IMG/VR virus record: IMGVR_UViG_3300025598_000029 | Span: 23,044 to 87,043 of that record | DNA from: a virus | Length of the DNA: 64,000 nt | Direction: 5' to 3' (one strand) | Shown: positions 34,366 to 43,754 of the stretch, piece after piece | Layout: every line of letters starts with the position of its first letter | How positions within the stretch are numbered: the stretch's first letter is position 1 | Notes under the pieces: model-generated | Told to the model about the DNA's origin: nothing | Databases searched by the model: none | What the model saw: the letters and a program-made list of their open reading frames with translations, nothing else | Position numbers and translations under genes: made by a program

Positions 34366-34893
34366 ATGACAACGAAGAATGGAATCGGATGGGGGAGTGA
34401 AGACCTCCCCCAGACCGAAACAAGTAAGAACATCGATAGCTTTCCAGAAGAATGGAAAGATGATTTCGAAGGCCTGCTCTTTTTAGGTTATTTACAACGT
34501 GAAGTCACAAAAGTGCCTTTCCACAAGTTTGTGGTTAGAACATTGACTATTAACGAAAAGCTAGAAATTAGTCTATTGACAAAGCCGTACCTAGATACTG
34601 TTGGGTACGCTCGTTCTTACAAATCTGCTATCGTTGCTGCCGGATTGGTTAGTGTTGATGGTAGGGATCTAATCCCTGGTAATAAAAATATTAACGTAGT
34701 TAGACAAAAGTATGATTACGTAGTCAATAATTGGTATGATACTATTATTGATATTCTTTACGAAGAAATTGATTCTCTTGAAAACCGTGTAATTATGGTA
34801 TTGCAAGAACTCGGTATTATTGAACCAGTTGTCCCTTTTGATATCTTTGAAAAGGTAGAAGAGGAACTGGATATCCCAAAAGATGGGAAGTAG
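34366..34893 (+). CDS. Tail assembly chaperone, short form
   Basis: This 175-residue, mostly helical protein lies just before the tape measure gene, with a -1 slippery heptamer four codons before its stop. It matches the G part of the G/GT tail assembly chaperone pair that coats the tape measure during tail building. The start at ATG 34366 follows AAAGGA closely; an in-frame TTG at 34336 lacks a ribosome site and lies in a hairpin. The segment VPFHKFVVRTLTINEKLEISLLTKPYLD is typical of these chaperones in large actinophages. Confidence 0.72.
   Translation: MTTKNGIGWGSEDLPQTETSKNIDSFPEEWKDDFEGLLFLGYLQREVTKVPFHKFVVRTLTINEKLEISLLTKPYLDTVGYARSYKSAIVAAGLVSVDGRDLIPGNKNINVVRQKYDYVVNNWYDTIIDILYEEIDSLENRVIMVLQELGIIEPVVPFDIFEKVEEELDIPKDGK
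34875..34881 (+). promoter_or_regulatory. Programmed -1 frameshift site
   Basis: CCCAAAA lies in the reading frame as C CCA AAA, a perfect X XXY YYZ heptamer, 12 bases before the stop of the short chaperone. Slipping back one base gives PKRWEVDPYV and joins the next frame without any stop. The fusion would be about 312 residues. CCC (34875) and GGG (34885) could also pair. Confidence 0.75.
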
Positions 34894-34901
34894 ATCCGTA
34901 T

Positions 34902-35303
34902 GTGATCGAGAATAGTGAGATTGCCAATCTTACTGGTGTTTTTACCAGAGGCAACCTCAATGTAGTACAACAACAAATCCTTGTAACGCATACTATCCGT
35001 AAACGTAGACAAGAAAATGAGTTAGAAGAACTTCGTTTTGAACAGAATCTGTTTATAAACAACCCAGAGTTCCATAGCATTTACATGAAGAAAAAACAAG
35101 AAGAGGAAGAGATGGGCGATGTCGTCTGGCTTACTCCTCAAAGTATTGAAGAACAACGTGAGCTCGATAAGGTATTCGCAGAAATGGCAAAACCTCAACA
35201 AAGAACACCTGAAGAAATCGCCGCTGACGCAGCTTTTGTCGAACAAATGACTTTAAACAACCCATTTGATGGCATAGATATAGACGAGATAGGAGGTGAT
35301 TAA
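34902..35303 (+). CDS. Tail assembly chaperone, frameshift extension
   Basis: The downstream frame is open from before 34875 to 35303, so it is most likely read as the C-terminal 140 residues of a -1 frameshift fusion joined at 34881. A GTG at 34902 with a poor upstream site could allow independent translation but is the weaker explanation. The product is helical and acidic, with an IRKRRQENELEELRFEQ helix and an NNPEFHSIYMKKKQEEEEMG segment. As in lambda GT, this part would recruit tube subunits to the tape measure. The stop overlaps the tape measure ATG. Confidence 0.7.
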   Translation: MIENSEIANLTGVFTRGNLNVVQQQILVTHTIRKRRQENELEELRFEQNLFINNPEFHSIYMKKKQEEEEMGDVVWLTPQSIEEQRELDKVFAEMAKPQQRTPEEIAADAAFVEQMTLNNPFDGIDIDEIGGD

Positions 35304-37720
35304 TGGCTACAGGTGATCCACTTGAGATACCGGTAAATTTTCAAGATAATACCGGTTCTACAGTACAAGGTTTTCAACAACTCGCTTCTGTAACAAAACA
35401 AATACGTGACGACGTAGAAGCCATTGATACCGCTATTTCTGGCGTTACTGATCGTGCAGACAAACTAAGAGGTTATTTCCAAGAAAACTTAGATGTTGTT
35501 ACTGGAATTAAATCTATTTTAGAGATTGTATCAACACAAGCACAAGCTAACCAAGCTACATTTAGCAACCTTGTAATGCAATTGCAAGAAATGATGAATA
35601 GCGCAAGAGGCCTCGGCGGCAATGCCAATATGGGTCAAGCTATGCAGATGCTTGGTTTTGGTGGTAACACTGGTGCTGGTTACTTTGGTAACACTGGTTC
35701 TGGTGGATATAGTCAAAGCATCACTTCATCCGTAGACTTTTCTACTGACCCTAACGTACAAAGAACTTCCATTAATAACAGATTCGCTGGTAAGTCTAGA
35801 GACTTTAGCGATCTTATGTCAGGAATATCTGGTGGCAATGGCAATAATATAGTACCACCAAACGCACCTCCATCTGGTGGATATGACGAAGAAGACGATG
35901 GTAGAAAAAGAGTCTTTGGCAATGCTCTAAGCCAAATAATTTCACCTACAGTTAATAATCAAGTGCCTAACGATTCTTTGCAAACAAGGCTTCAAGCGCA
36001 ACTTAAAAATAATTATTCAAATATTGCTGATAGCATTATTGCTCAAAAAAAAGAAGGCAGAGCAGCAGAAGTTGCCTACAGACAATCTACTAATTTAATT
36101 ACTAGAACACTTGGAAATAGAGCTGGTAGCTTTTACAAAAGTGTTCTTGGTAATCTTGGTATTGATAGAGAAACACTTAGACAAGCTCAAGCTGAAGCTA
36201 AATATGAAAATGTTCTTGATGCAAATGGTAACCCAACGTATTATCCTGGTAGTACCATACCAATTCAACAACGCACAAGCGAAATCGTTTCCGGTGGCAC
36301 TGAAGATAAAATGCTTAAAATTGCTGACCACATTACAAGCATATTTGGATCTAAACTATTAACAAAATTTACTGAATTTGCTGGCTATGCAAATATTGCA
36401 TCCGGAATTTACGGGGGTGCCGTTGCTATTGCTAACCAAGCACGACAAATTACTGGTTTTGCCCAAGCACAAGGACAAAACGTTGGTCAAGTAGATTATG
36501 GACGTAGCGCTGGACAAGCCCTTAGTGCTTTTGTACAATCTGGATTTAATCTTAATCCATCTTTCAGTATGGCCGATGTTATGCAAGCTCAAAACAATGC
36601 TCAAGCTCTTGGTCTAAGAGGCGGAAACATACAACAATATGTTAATAATGCTTTGCAATTTAAGACACAATATGGTTTAAATGCACAACAAACTCAACAA
36701 ATCATTGGTGGTGGTTTAGCTGCCGGTGTAAACATGGGCGATACTGCTAACGCTTTTGCTTATGTACGTCAACTTGAAAATAATACTCAAACAAGTACAG
36801 CATATGGTAATCAAGCTTTTATGACTGGAATGTCTCAATATGCTGCTGGAGGAGCTACCGGCGTTGTAGCTGCGCAACTAGGTGCACAAGCTGCTCAATT
36901 TGGTGCAGGAAACTTTGTTTTGCAAGCACAAGGTGCAACTGGTACAGAGTTGTTAGGAACACAATTAGGCAATGCTTTGATGGCGCAAGCTCTTGGTACA
37001 AGTTACATGGGTCTATATGCAACAGAACGTAAATCTACTTCAGCACAATTGCAGACTGCTACATATACTTCTGATGAACAAATCCTACATTGGGCACAAA
37101 TTGATACAACAACTGATTATCAAGGTAGCCAAAAAAAGTTTGATGATAAAAACGCTGGTCAATATATGATCTTATCTGCTATCATGAGTCAACCTTCAAT
37201 GGGTTCTGCTATAAATAAACAAGGTGACACACCACAACACGCAGGTAATTGGGCATGGGGCGTTGTAAAACAAGTACAAACTGCAAAAAAATATGGTGCA
37301 CCTGTCGCATTCACTGATGCTACTGCTAGCGGTAATGTAAAGAAAATAGTTGATCAGACAAATCAAGCTGCTCCAGGCGGACAGCTTCGTATTAGAGGTG
37401 CTAGTTCAGAATATGTTTTTAAACAAGAACAAGAACATGCTCTAGAAGCACTTAATAAAGTAACTCAAGGTACAATCAATGTGCCAAAATCTGTTTACCA
37501 AGAAGCTTATAATGCCTATCAATCAGGAGATTATACGACTGCTACACAAGATATTTATGGATATAAAGCACCAAGCAATAACAATAATGCATCAACATCA
37601 CATGTTAGCCTTAGTTTTAATCCATCTACTGCACAAGCTCTTAGCTTTTCTATGCAAAACAATGCAGCTGGTTATACTACTGGCACTATACCACTTACTA
37701 AAATACCAAAACATTTATGA
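35303..37720 (+). CDS. Tape measure protein
   Basis: It follows the frameshifted chaperones, the fixed position of tape measures. Residues 1-115 are helical with coiled-coil character. The middle (about 370-600) is rich in Ala, Gln and Gly with small-residue helices such as QARQITGFAQAQGQNVGQ and segments able to insert in a membrane. At 805 residues, and the usual 0.15 nm per residue, the tail would be roughly 120 nm long. GGAGGTGATT is an excellent ribosome site. No lytic domain is visible, unlike many tape measures. Confidence 0.75.
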   Translation: MATGDPLEIPVNFQDNTGSTVQGFQQLASVTKQIRDDVEAIDTAISGVTDRADKLRGYFQENLDVVTGIKSILEIVSTQAQANQATFSNLVMQLQEMMNSARGLGGNANMGQAMQMLGFGGNTGAGYFGNTGSGGYSQSITSSVDFSTDPNVQRTSINNRFAGKSRDFSDLMSGISGGNGNNIVPPNAPPSGGYDEEDDGRKRVFGNALSQIISPTVNNQVPNDSLQTRLQAQLKNNYSNIADSIIAQKKEGRAAEVAYRQSTNLITRTLGNRAGSFYKSVLGNLGIDRETLRQAQAEAKYENVLDANGNPTYYPGSTIPIQQRTSEIVSGGTEDKMLKIADHITSIFGSKLLTKFTEFAGYANIASGIYGGAVAIANQARQITGFAQAQGQNVGQVDYGRSAGQALSAFVQSGFNLNPSFSMADVMQAQNNAQALGLRGGNIQQYVNNALQFKTQYGLNAQQTQQIIGGGLAAGVNMGDTANAFAYVRQLENNTQTSTAYGNQAFMTGMSQYAAGGATGVVAAQLGAQAAQFGAGNFVLQAQGATGTELLGTQLGNALMAQALGTSYMGLYATERKSTSAQLQTATYTSDEQILHWAQIDTTTDYQGSQKKFDDKNAGQYMILSAIMSQPSMGSAINKQGDTPQHAGNWAWGVVKQVQTAKKYGAPVAFTDATASGNVKKIVDQTNQAAPGGQLRIRGASSEYVFKQEQEHALEALNKVTQGTINVPKSVYQEAYNAYQSGDYTTATQDIYGYKAPSNNNNASTSHVSLSFNPSTAQALSFSMQNNAAGYTTGTIPLTKIPKHL

Positions 37721-37726
37721 TAAATT

Positions 37727-38347
37727 ATGGCAGTTAATATCGTAGGAGGCAGTCAAAACTCATTAGACCAACCATTGTTGGTTAGTTCTGCCACGATCAA
37801 AGACAATTATACTGGTAAAACTTATACTTTCCCTTTTAATGTTAATTCGTTAAATTGGTCGTACCAAGTAAACTCACAAAGCTACGATACTATTGGTGGC
37901 CGTGTAACTCAAATATTATCTGTAAGAATTAATACTATGCAAGTGCAAGGTGATGCTGGCAGTAGAGGCACTCTTATGGAATTATATGAAATCTTTAAAA
38001 CTGTACAAGATAGCCAAAACCAGTCTAAAAAACCTATGACTTTTAGTATTCCTAGTAGAAATTTATCTTTTATGGTATTTTTACAAAACTTTCAAATGGG
38101 TTGGGATATCACTACAGTAACTTACCCATACTATCTTACTTTTGAAGTGCAACAAGATCTTACAAAAGTTGTTACGCAAAGCGCCACTTTAAAAGCTCTC
38201 AATAGTTATTCAGCAACCGCTGGTGGCATTGGGTTTAATGAATTATGGACTGGTCTTAGCACAATTTCTCAAAGTACAAAAACCGCAAATATTCTTCAAG
38301 CATTGGAAAACTCTAATGCTTCTCAACTTTTTACAACTGGTAGTTAA
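37727..38347 (+). CDS. Baseplate/tail-tip protein, 206 aa
   Basis: The protein has a beta-rich N-terminal domain (YTGKTYTFPFNVNSLNWSYQVNSQSYDTIGGRVTQILSV) and a C-terminal helical part. It follows the tape measure, where contractile phages encode small proteins that close the tube at the baseplate hub. I do not see a LysM motif. Assigned by position and fold-like pattern only. Confidence 0.5.
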   Translation: MAVNIVGGSQNSLDQPLLVSSATIKDNYTGKTYTFPFNVNSLNWSYQVNSQSYDTIGGRVTQILSVRINTMQVQGDAGSRGTLMELYEIFKTVQDSQNQSKKPMTFSIPSRNLSFMVFLQNFQMGWDITTVTYPYYLTFEVQQDLTKVVTQSATLKALNSYSATAGGIGFNELWTGLSTISQSTKTANILQALENSNASQLFTTGS

Positions 38348-38349
38348 TT

Positions 38350-38547
38350 ATGGATAATAATACAAACATAAACAATGTTGAAGGTATGTATTCTGCTAAT
38401 TGTAGGATATCAACACCTATTCTTTATCCACAAGCTAACGTAAAAAGTTTTAATGGATTTGCATGGAGTAATAGTATGGGGATGATACACGAAACATCTC
38501 CTATAGTAGATGAAGGTTGGCAGCAATGGCTGGGAACGCAACAATAA
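38350..38547 (+). CDS. Small tail protein, 65 aa
   Basis: This is a polar, Asn-rich N-terminus and a Trp-rich C-terminus (GFAWSNSMGMIHET ... GWQQWLGTQQ). It overlaps the next gene by 22 bases in another frame. It could be a separate small baseplate protein or the front part of a gene joined to the next by frameshifting, since the two together would give a more usual size. I cannot decide from sequence. Confidence 0.45.
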   Translation: MDNNTNINNVEGMYSANCRISTPILYPQANVKSFNGFAWSNSMGMIHETSPIVDEGWQQWLGTQQ

Positions 38548-39221
38548 CATTATTTGATGGTAAAAAATTAACTACATTTGAAGTATGGTTGCAAAGCATT
38601 AGTACTAGTTCAACTAATCAATTTTTAACACAACAAACACGAGACGGGATATCTTGGCTCCCTATTAGACGTGCTGAAATGTTTGCTAATTTTACAATTG
38701 TTTGGTCATTGGTTAGTCTTAAGCCAAAAGGTACCGAACCAGATCTTGGTTTTGAAGATATTGATCCTACTGATGGTTTTTCAAAATTAAACAAATTTCA
38801 AGATGCTATCAATGCTCATCAAATAGCTTATGTTAATGGTACGACTGCAGCAACAATGGAATTAAATTATTACAATAATTCTGATCCAACTTTACCTACA
38901 TATAATACTATTATTAGCAAGAACCCTTTACAACCGCTAAAATATAATGGTTGGATACAAATTGTAGAAAAACAATTTGTACGTTTTAAAAGTTATTTTG
39001 TTACTAATTATACTATGAATATCTTAACAAAAAATATTGCAAACACCCCTTCATCTTCTTTGGAAGCTGGTTCTAAGATTACATATGCACCTTCTGCTTA
39101 TGATCAAGAAGCATACGGTGCTAGTTGGGTCGATCTTTATGCTACTGGCATTGTACAAGGAGCAATTAATACAAAAGCAAGTAGCATTAATAGTCAAAAC
39201 GGTGGAGTGCCAAGCGCATGA
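38526..39221 (+). CDS. Baseplate/tail protein, 231 aa
   Basis: This is a mixed alpha/beta protein with LFDGKKLTTFEVWLQSIS near the start and a C-terminal NNGWIQIVEKQFVRFKSYFVTNYTMN-like strand region. GAAGG 9 bases before the ATG at 38526 decides the start over an in-frame TTG at 38517. The stop overlaps the start of the hub gene. The position between tape measure and hub makes a baseplate role likely, but the family is not recognised. Confidence 0.48.
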   Translation: MAGNATITLFDGKKLTTFEVWLQSISTSSTNQFLTQQTRDGISWLPIRRAEMFANFTIVWSLVSLKPKGTEPDLGFEDIDPTDGFSKLNKFQDAINAHQIAYVNGTTAATMELNYYNNSDPTLPTYNTIISKNPLQPLKYNGWIQIVEKQFVRFKSYFVTNYTMNILTKNIANTPSSSLEAGSKITYAPSAYDQEAYGASWVDLYATGIVQGAINTKASSINSQNGGVPSA

Positions 39222-42004
39222 GTATTGAAACTGGTCAATCCGGAACTTTCTTTTATACTCCTGATATTAGTGTTGTTGTTAATACTAGTTCAGGGCCTGT
39301 AGATATATCAGCAGATGTTGTTGACTTTAATTTACAAAGACAAATTAATGCCGTAAGTACTTTTACTTGTACCCTTAATAACCCAGGGTTTAAATATAAC
39401 TATGATGGTGGTTCTACACCTATATCAACCATGGATCGTATTGTAGTGTTCTTAAAAAGAACTAGTTACGTACAAGTATTTACTGGTTTTGTAACATATG
39501 CACCCCTTGTAACTTTAATTCCTACTCCAATCCAGATCCAAGCTACTTGTACGCTTAGAATATTGCAATCAACTTACTGGGATGACACGCTTATCCAATT
39601 TCAAAATCTTCTTCTTAACTATATGGACTCTGCTGCTCAAAGCAGCAACAGCACACTTAATGACGGTGGTATTGCGCAAGCAGTCGTCAATGTCCTTTAT
39701 AACGTATGCAACTGGAATCCAAATAATATCCACATCCAAGGTATTCCAAATAGCTTTATTAATTTTACAGCGCAAGTATATAGTAATTTGATTAGTTCAG
39801 CAAATGGACTAGACCAGAACTCTGTGCAAGAATTAAGTAAAATTATTAGTGCTGCTGGTGTTTCTAGTGGGCAAAATGCAGTAACAACTAATTCTGCAGG
39901 CGTTGAAACACTTACAAACAACCAAGCACCTGATGGTGGTATTGGTACTAAAATTTCTGTTAGCCAAGCAAAACCATTTATTACAACAGGAATTGGTGGG
40001 AATCCAGCTTATTTCCCAGGGCCTAACTCAATGAACCCAGTTAATTCTTCATTGATTACTGAAGACATTTATTATTGTTCAGCCCCATTTTCTTATTTAA
40101 ATCTACAAAACCAAACTGAAATTAATAATGCCAAAACTTGGTTGGCACAAAACCACGTTACGGGTAAAAACGATGGAAGACTTTTACTATTAATCAATCA
40201 AAGATATAATAAAGTTGTTGCTGTAAGAACAACTAGTGTTCCACAAAAAACTACAGGAAAAAACAACCAAGCAATTGTTGATAAAAGTGTTGATTATTTT
40301 CAAGTACACCCTGGTGTAATAGCATATCTTACAAATAACGCAAACGATCCTAAATCGTATGACCCTAAAAATGCTACAAGCAGTATGTACTCAGAAGTTA
40401 CTTACTTATGGGCAGATCAAACTGTAGTTAACGTTGGTCCACAGAATGGTCTTAATTCAAATCTTATTCAAACAAATGCTAGTGTTAATTCTCAAGATGT
40501 ATTAAACAATACAGCAATCGTTAATTCAGTTATTAGTAATATGAGAACTCAAGTTGGTCATACTAAATATGTTTATGGTGGCAGAACTCCAGGGGTTGGT
40601 TTTGATTGTTCTGGTCTGGTTCAATGGGCATGGAATACAGAATTTAAAAAAAGAAACGTCAATGCTTCATTGAATGCTAATACAAATTCTCAATTTGGTT
40701 CTCTTGCGCCGAGTGACAAACAAATGGTCAACGGTCCAGTTCCTTTAAACAACCAAATTTTAGGAACATATTTTGGTGTGAATGCGCAACCACAAGCTGG
40801 TGATGCTTTGTATTTTTATAATATGCCAAAAGCAGGTGGAGATAATACACCACCACCGAACCACGTGGCAACATTAAGCATTGACTTTGGTCAACCTGGA
40901 CCAAATGGTGAAAAAGCTAACCCCGATCAAGGTTGGTACATTGCAGCACAAACAAGCTCAGGGCCATTAAAAGATCAAATTGTTGAACAACCAATATATT
41001 GGAGCCAAATTGTTGGCGGTTATAATAATAAAAAAGCTCAAAGCAATGGTTCTATTTATTTAGGAGCTAGACGACCTTTGTCATTGTTTGGTGGCGCTAC
41101 TACAACTTTAAATTCAAATAGTTCAAACAATGGTAGTTATTATAATGCTAATGACCCATCACAAAGGTCTGCTTTAAACCTTACCAACGCTTTTAATACT
41201 CTTTTTCAAGCTCCACAATTTGACGTAAGAGCAAGTGTTATCCAAGGTTCACCAAGAGCGTTTTTACTTGATAACCCAGTAATGCAAGACATTACACAAA
41301 TTATGGGTGCTGGTCTTCGTCTATACCAAAGTGCGCCAAATGGTGACTTTGTTGCCTGGTTCCCTGATTACTATGGTATTTATGGCACTGATCCAGTTAT
41401 GGATATTAGCCCAGTAGAAATTATGGATTTCCAAATTTATCATGATGACAACCAATTAGCTACTCACGTAGGTGTCATCGGTGATACTACCGGTATTGGT
41501 CAACAAGTTAGTTTCCAAGATTATATTACAACAAATGGTATTGTTAGCATCCAAGATACAAGCACTATGGAAATTTTGTTTGGTACTTATTTGGTTCAAA
41601 ACAATACTAATAACAATACTACAGGAAATACTCCAACATCTACTAACTTAAAAAATGTCCTTACATTTTTGAATAGATATGGTATGCGACCAATGGTCCA
41701 AGAGCAAAGTGTTATTCACAGTCATGCTATTGAATATTTATATGCTTTACAACAATTTATGCTTCAATGGGTTAACCAATTTGTTAGCACTGTCCAACTT
41801 ACATTTATGCCTGAACTTTATCCAGGTATGAGAATAAAGATAAACATGGATCAAAATAACGTTTATCATTTTTATGTAATGGGTGTTACTCACCAGGGTA
41901 GCCGTTCTGGTGGATTTACTACACAAGTACAATTAACTGCTCCTATGAAGGGTAATAAGATTCTTCACTATGGGCTTGATCTAGTGCCGAATGTAATATC
42001 ATGA
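39218..42004 (+). CDS. Baseplate hub protein with NlpC/P60 tail lysin domain
   Basis: Residues 1-150 and about 650-928 read as the two halves of a gp27/gpD-like hub. In between, Cys464 (FDCSGLVQWAW) and His549 (PPPNHVATLSID) mark an NlpC/P60 peptidase that would cut wall peptides during DNA entry. The protein (928 residues) is thus both a structural ring and an ectolysin. A YVYGGRTPG segment precedes the Cys, as in this family. A separate free NlpC/P60 endolysin is encoded at 24961. The stop overlaps the next ATG. Confidence 0.7.
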   Translation: MSIETGQSGTFFYTPDISVVVNTSSGPVDISADVVDFNLQRQINAVSTFTCTLNNPGFKYNYDGGSTPISTMDRIVVFLKRTSYVQVFTGFVTYAPLVTLIPTPIQIQATCTLRILQSTYWDDTLIQFQNLLLNYMDSAAQSSNSTLNDGGIAQAVVNVLYNVCNWNPNNIHIQGIPNSFINFTAQVYSNLISSANGLDQNSVQELSKIISAAGVSSGQNAVTTNSAGVETLTNNQAPDGGIGTKISVSQAKPFITTGIGGNPAYFPGPNSMNPVNSSLITEDIYYCSAPFSYLNLQNQTEINNAKTWLAQNHVTGKNDGRLLLLINQRYNKVVAVRTTSVPQKTTGKNNQAIVDKSVDYFQVHPGVIAYLTNNANDPKSYDPKNATSSMYSEVTYLWADQTVVNVGPQNGLNSNLIQTNASVNSQDVLNNTAIVNSVISNMRTQVGHTKYVYGGRTPGVGFDCSGLVQWAWNTEFKKRNVNASLNANTNSQFGSLAPSDKQMVNGPVPLNNQILGTYFGVNAQPQAGDALYFYNMPKAGGDNTPPPNHVATLSIDFGQPGPNGEKANPDQGWYIAAQTSSGPLKDQIVEQPIYWSQIVGGYNNKKAQSNGSIYLGARRPLSLFGGATTTLNSNSSNNGSYYNANDPSQRSALNLTNAFNTLFQAPQFDVRASVIQGSPRAFLLDNPVMQDITQIMGAGLRLYQSAPNGDFVAWFPDYYGIYGTDPVMDISPVEIMDFQIYHDDNQLATHVGVIGDTTGIGQQVSFQDYITTNGIVSIQDTSTMEILFGTYLVQNNTNNNTTGNTPTSTNLKNVLTFLNRYGMRPMVQEQSVIHSHAIEYLYALQQFMLQWVNQFVSTVQLTFMPELYPGMRIKINMDQNNVYHFYVMGVTHQGSRSGGFTTQVQLTAPMKGNKILHYGLDLVPNVIS

Positions 42005-43269
42005 GTGTTACAGGAAATCCATATGATAAAAAAATGGGCGTTATTAAAGTACGCCTTACATCACTTCCACAACTTCATCCTTTTAGCCTAGCAAACAATG
42101 CTGCACAAAATTATTATTGTCTAGCTTTAGACACAAAAGGTTTTCAAGTTGAAATCGATCTCCAAGCTATGCCACCAGGAGTTACACTTGCTCAATTACA
42201 ACCTAACCAAGTTTGGTGGGTAGAAAAAAGAACAACATTATATAGGTTATATCTATACGGTGGCATATTTGATAGCACAAAAAATCAAGTAGTTAGTACA
42301 ACACCTCTACCGAGCAGTGCAGCAACAGGAGGAGTACCTGCAGGAACGCTTCTTGATTTTGCTGGCCCTGTTGCACCATCTGGGTATCTTCTATGTGATG
42401 GATCTAGTTATTCTACAACTACATATAGTGGTCTATTCAATGCCATTAGTTATACATGGGGTGGAACTGGATCTAGTTTTAACGTACCTGATCTTAGAGG
42501 TCGTACAACGATTGGTGCAGGCAGTGGTACAGGGCTTACCCTTAGAGCTTTAGCTACTTATAGCGGTGAAGAAACTCACGTATTGGTATCTGGAGAAACT
42601 CCTTTAGTAGCTCACTCCCATGGATTCTCAGTGCCTGCACAAACAGGCCTTACAACTAGTACAGGAACTAGCAATACTGTCAGTTTGAATACAGCCGGTG
42701 GATCTACTGGTTCAGGATCTACAGGAACTGGTACTACCAATTCAACTACTACTGTGGCAGGTAGTGCTAGTATTAGTTCTGGTACTACAGGAACCGGTAC
42801 TGCTAATATTAGTGCTAGTACAAGTGTAAGTATAACAGATCCTGGTCACACACATAGTGCTGGATCTTATGCTTTTATGGTATACAACACTACTGGTGGT
42901 GGAAACCTTTATGGTACCGGAACCCCTAGTAACCACTTTGGTACTGCTAACCCAACTCAATCTGCAACAACAGGTATTACTTCTAGTGCTACTACTTCTG
43001 GTAGTGACTCTGGTCACACTCACAGTCTATCTGGTGTTAGTGTTAGCATCCCTTCACTCACCGTTAATGGTGCTACTATACCTGCACTTTCGATTCCATC
43101 TCTTTCTATTGCTTCTCAAGCAGTTACCGGTAGCGTATCTATTCCTGGTCTTGCTTTTACAGTGCCTGCCCAAACGGGGCTTACAACCAGCGGAAACACC
43201 GCTACAACAGCTTCTGGCCACAATAATATGCAGCCATATGCCGTAGTTACCAAGATCATCAAGTATTGA
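42001..43269 (+). CDS. Collar-domain short tail fibre/baseplate protein
   Basis: The N-terminal 100 residues are beta-rich and may dock on the hub. Residues about 115-175 (GTLLDFAGPVAPSGYLLCDG ... FNVPDLRGRT) are a phage tail collar domain, as in T4 gp12 and microcystin-dependent proteins. The tail is Ser/Thr/Gly-rich with H-x-H motifs (AHSHGF near 207, GHTHS at 282 and 338) that in gp12 bind metal inside the trimer needle. It probably forms a short fibre or baseplate spike attached to the hub, with which its start codon overlaps. Confidence 0.65.
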   Translation: MSVTGNPYDKKMGVIKVRLTSLPQLHPFSLANNAAQNYYCLALDTKGFQVEIDLQAMPPGVTLAQLQPNQVWWVEKRTTLYRLYLYGGIFDSTKNQVVSTTPLPSSAATGGVPAGTLLDFAGPVAPSGYLLCDGSSYSTTTYSGLFNAISYTWGGTGSSFNVPDLRGRTTIGAGSGTGLTLRALATYSGEETHVLVSGETPLVAHSHGFSVPAQTGLTTSTGTSNTVSLNTAGGSTGSGSTGTGTTNSTTTVAGSASISSGTTGTGTANISASTSVSITDPGHTHSAGSYAFMVYNTTGGGNLYGTGTPSNHFGTANPTQSATTGITSSATTSGSDSGHTHSLSGVSVSIPSLTVNGATIPALSIPSLSIASQAVTGSVSIPGLAFTVPAQTGLTTSGNTATTASGHNNMQPYAVVTKIIKY

Positions 43270-43301
43270 TGTATAAAAAGCCCTATTTTGCCTAAGATAC
43301 T

Positions 43302-43754
43302 ATGAAGACTATAACAGTTAGCAACGGTGATATTAAACTTAGTACAGGAAAAATACAGTTTTCCACAGGTAATGCTAAGTTAGTACAAGACATATCTTTA
43401 TGGCTAAAAGAACCCATTGGCACTGGATTCACCACGCCTAACTTTGGTAGCCTATTGCCACAATTGGTTGGTGGGACACAATCTGCATCAACCATTAGTA
43501 CAGTAACAAACGAAATCATTCGCGTATTACAACTATACCAGGGTCAACAAGCATTATATCTACAACAAGCACAAAATACAGCACAGCTTGCCAACTGGAA
43601 TAAAAGTGAAATTATACAAAACATTGTATCGGTAAATGTATCGATACAGAATACAACAATATTTGCCGCTATTGCTTTAAACACTTTGAATAACAATACG
43701 GTAAATCTTAATCTGACGATCAATAGCAACGGAGTGAATATAACTAATGGCTGA
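43302..43754 (+). CDS. Baseplate wedge protein, gp25-like
   Basis: The sequence SNGDIKLSTGKIQFSTGNAKLVQDISLWLKEPIG followed by FGSLLPQLVGG matches the GPW/gp25 family that links wedge and hub and starts sheath assembly. The 150-residue length and the position just before a J-like gene agree. No Shine-Dalgarno is visible before the ATG; the end of the protein overlaps the next gene by 8 bases. Confidence 0.72.
   Translation: MKTITVSNGDIKLSTGKIQFSTGNAKLVQDISLWLKEPIGTGFTTPNFGSLLPQLVGGTQSASTISTVTNEIIRVLQLYQGQQALYLQQAQNTAQLANWNKSEIIQNIVSVNVSIQNTTIFAAIALNTLNNNTVNLNLTINSNGVNITNG

Noticed and set aside
38350-39221. Frameshift joining the 65-residue protein to the next gene
   Set aside because: No slippery heptamer was seen in the 22-base overlap and the second gene has its own ribosome site, so two separate genes are the simpler reading.
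43270-43301. Leaderless promoter before the gp25-like gene
   Set aside because: TAAGAT lies only 3 bases from the ATG and there is no -35 box at the right distance.
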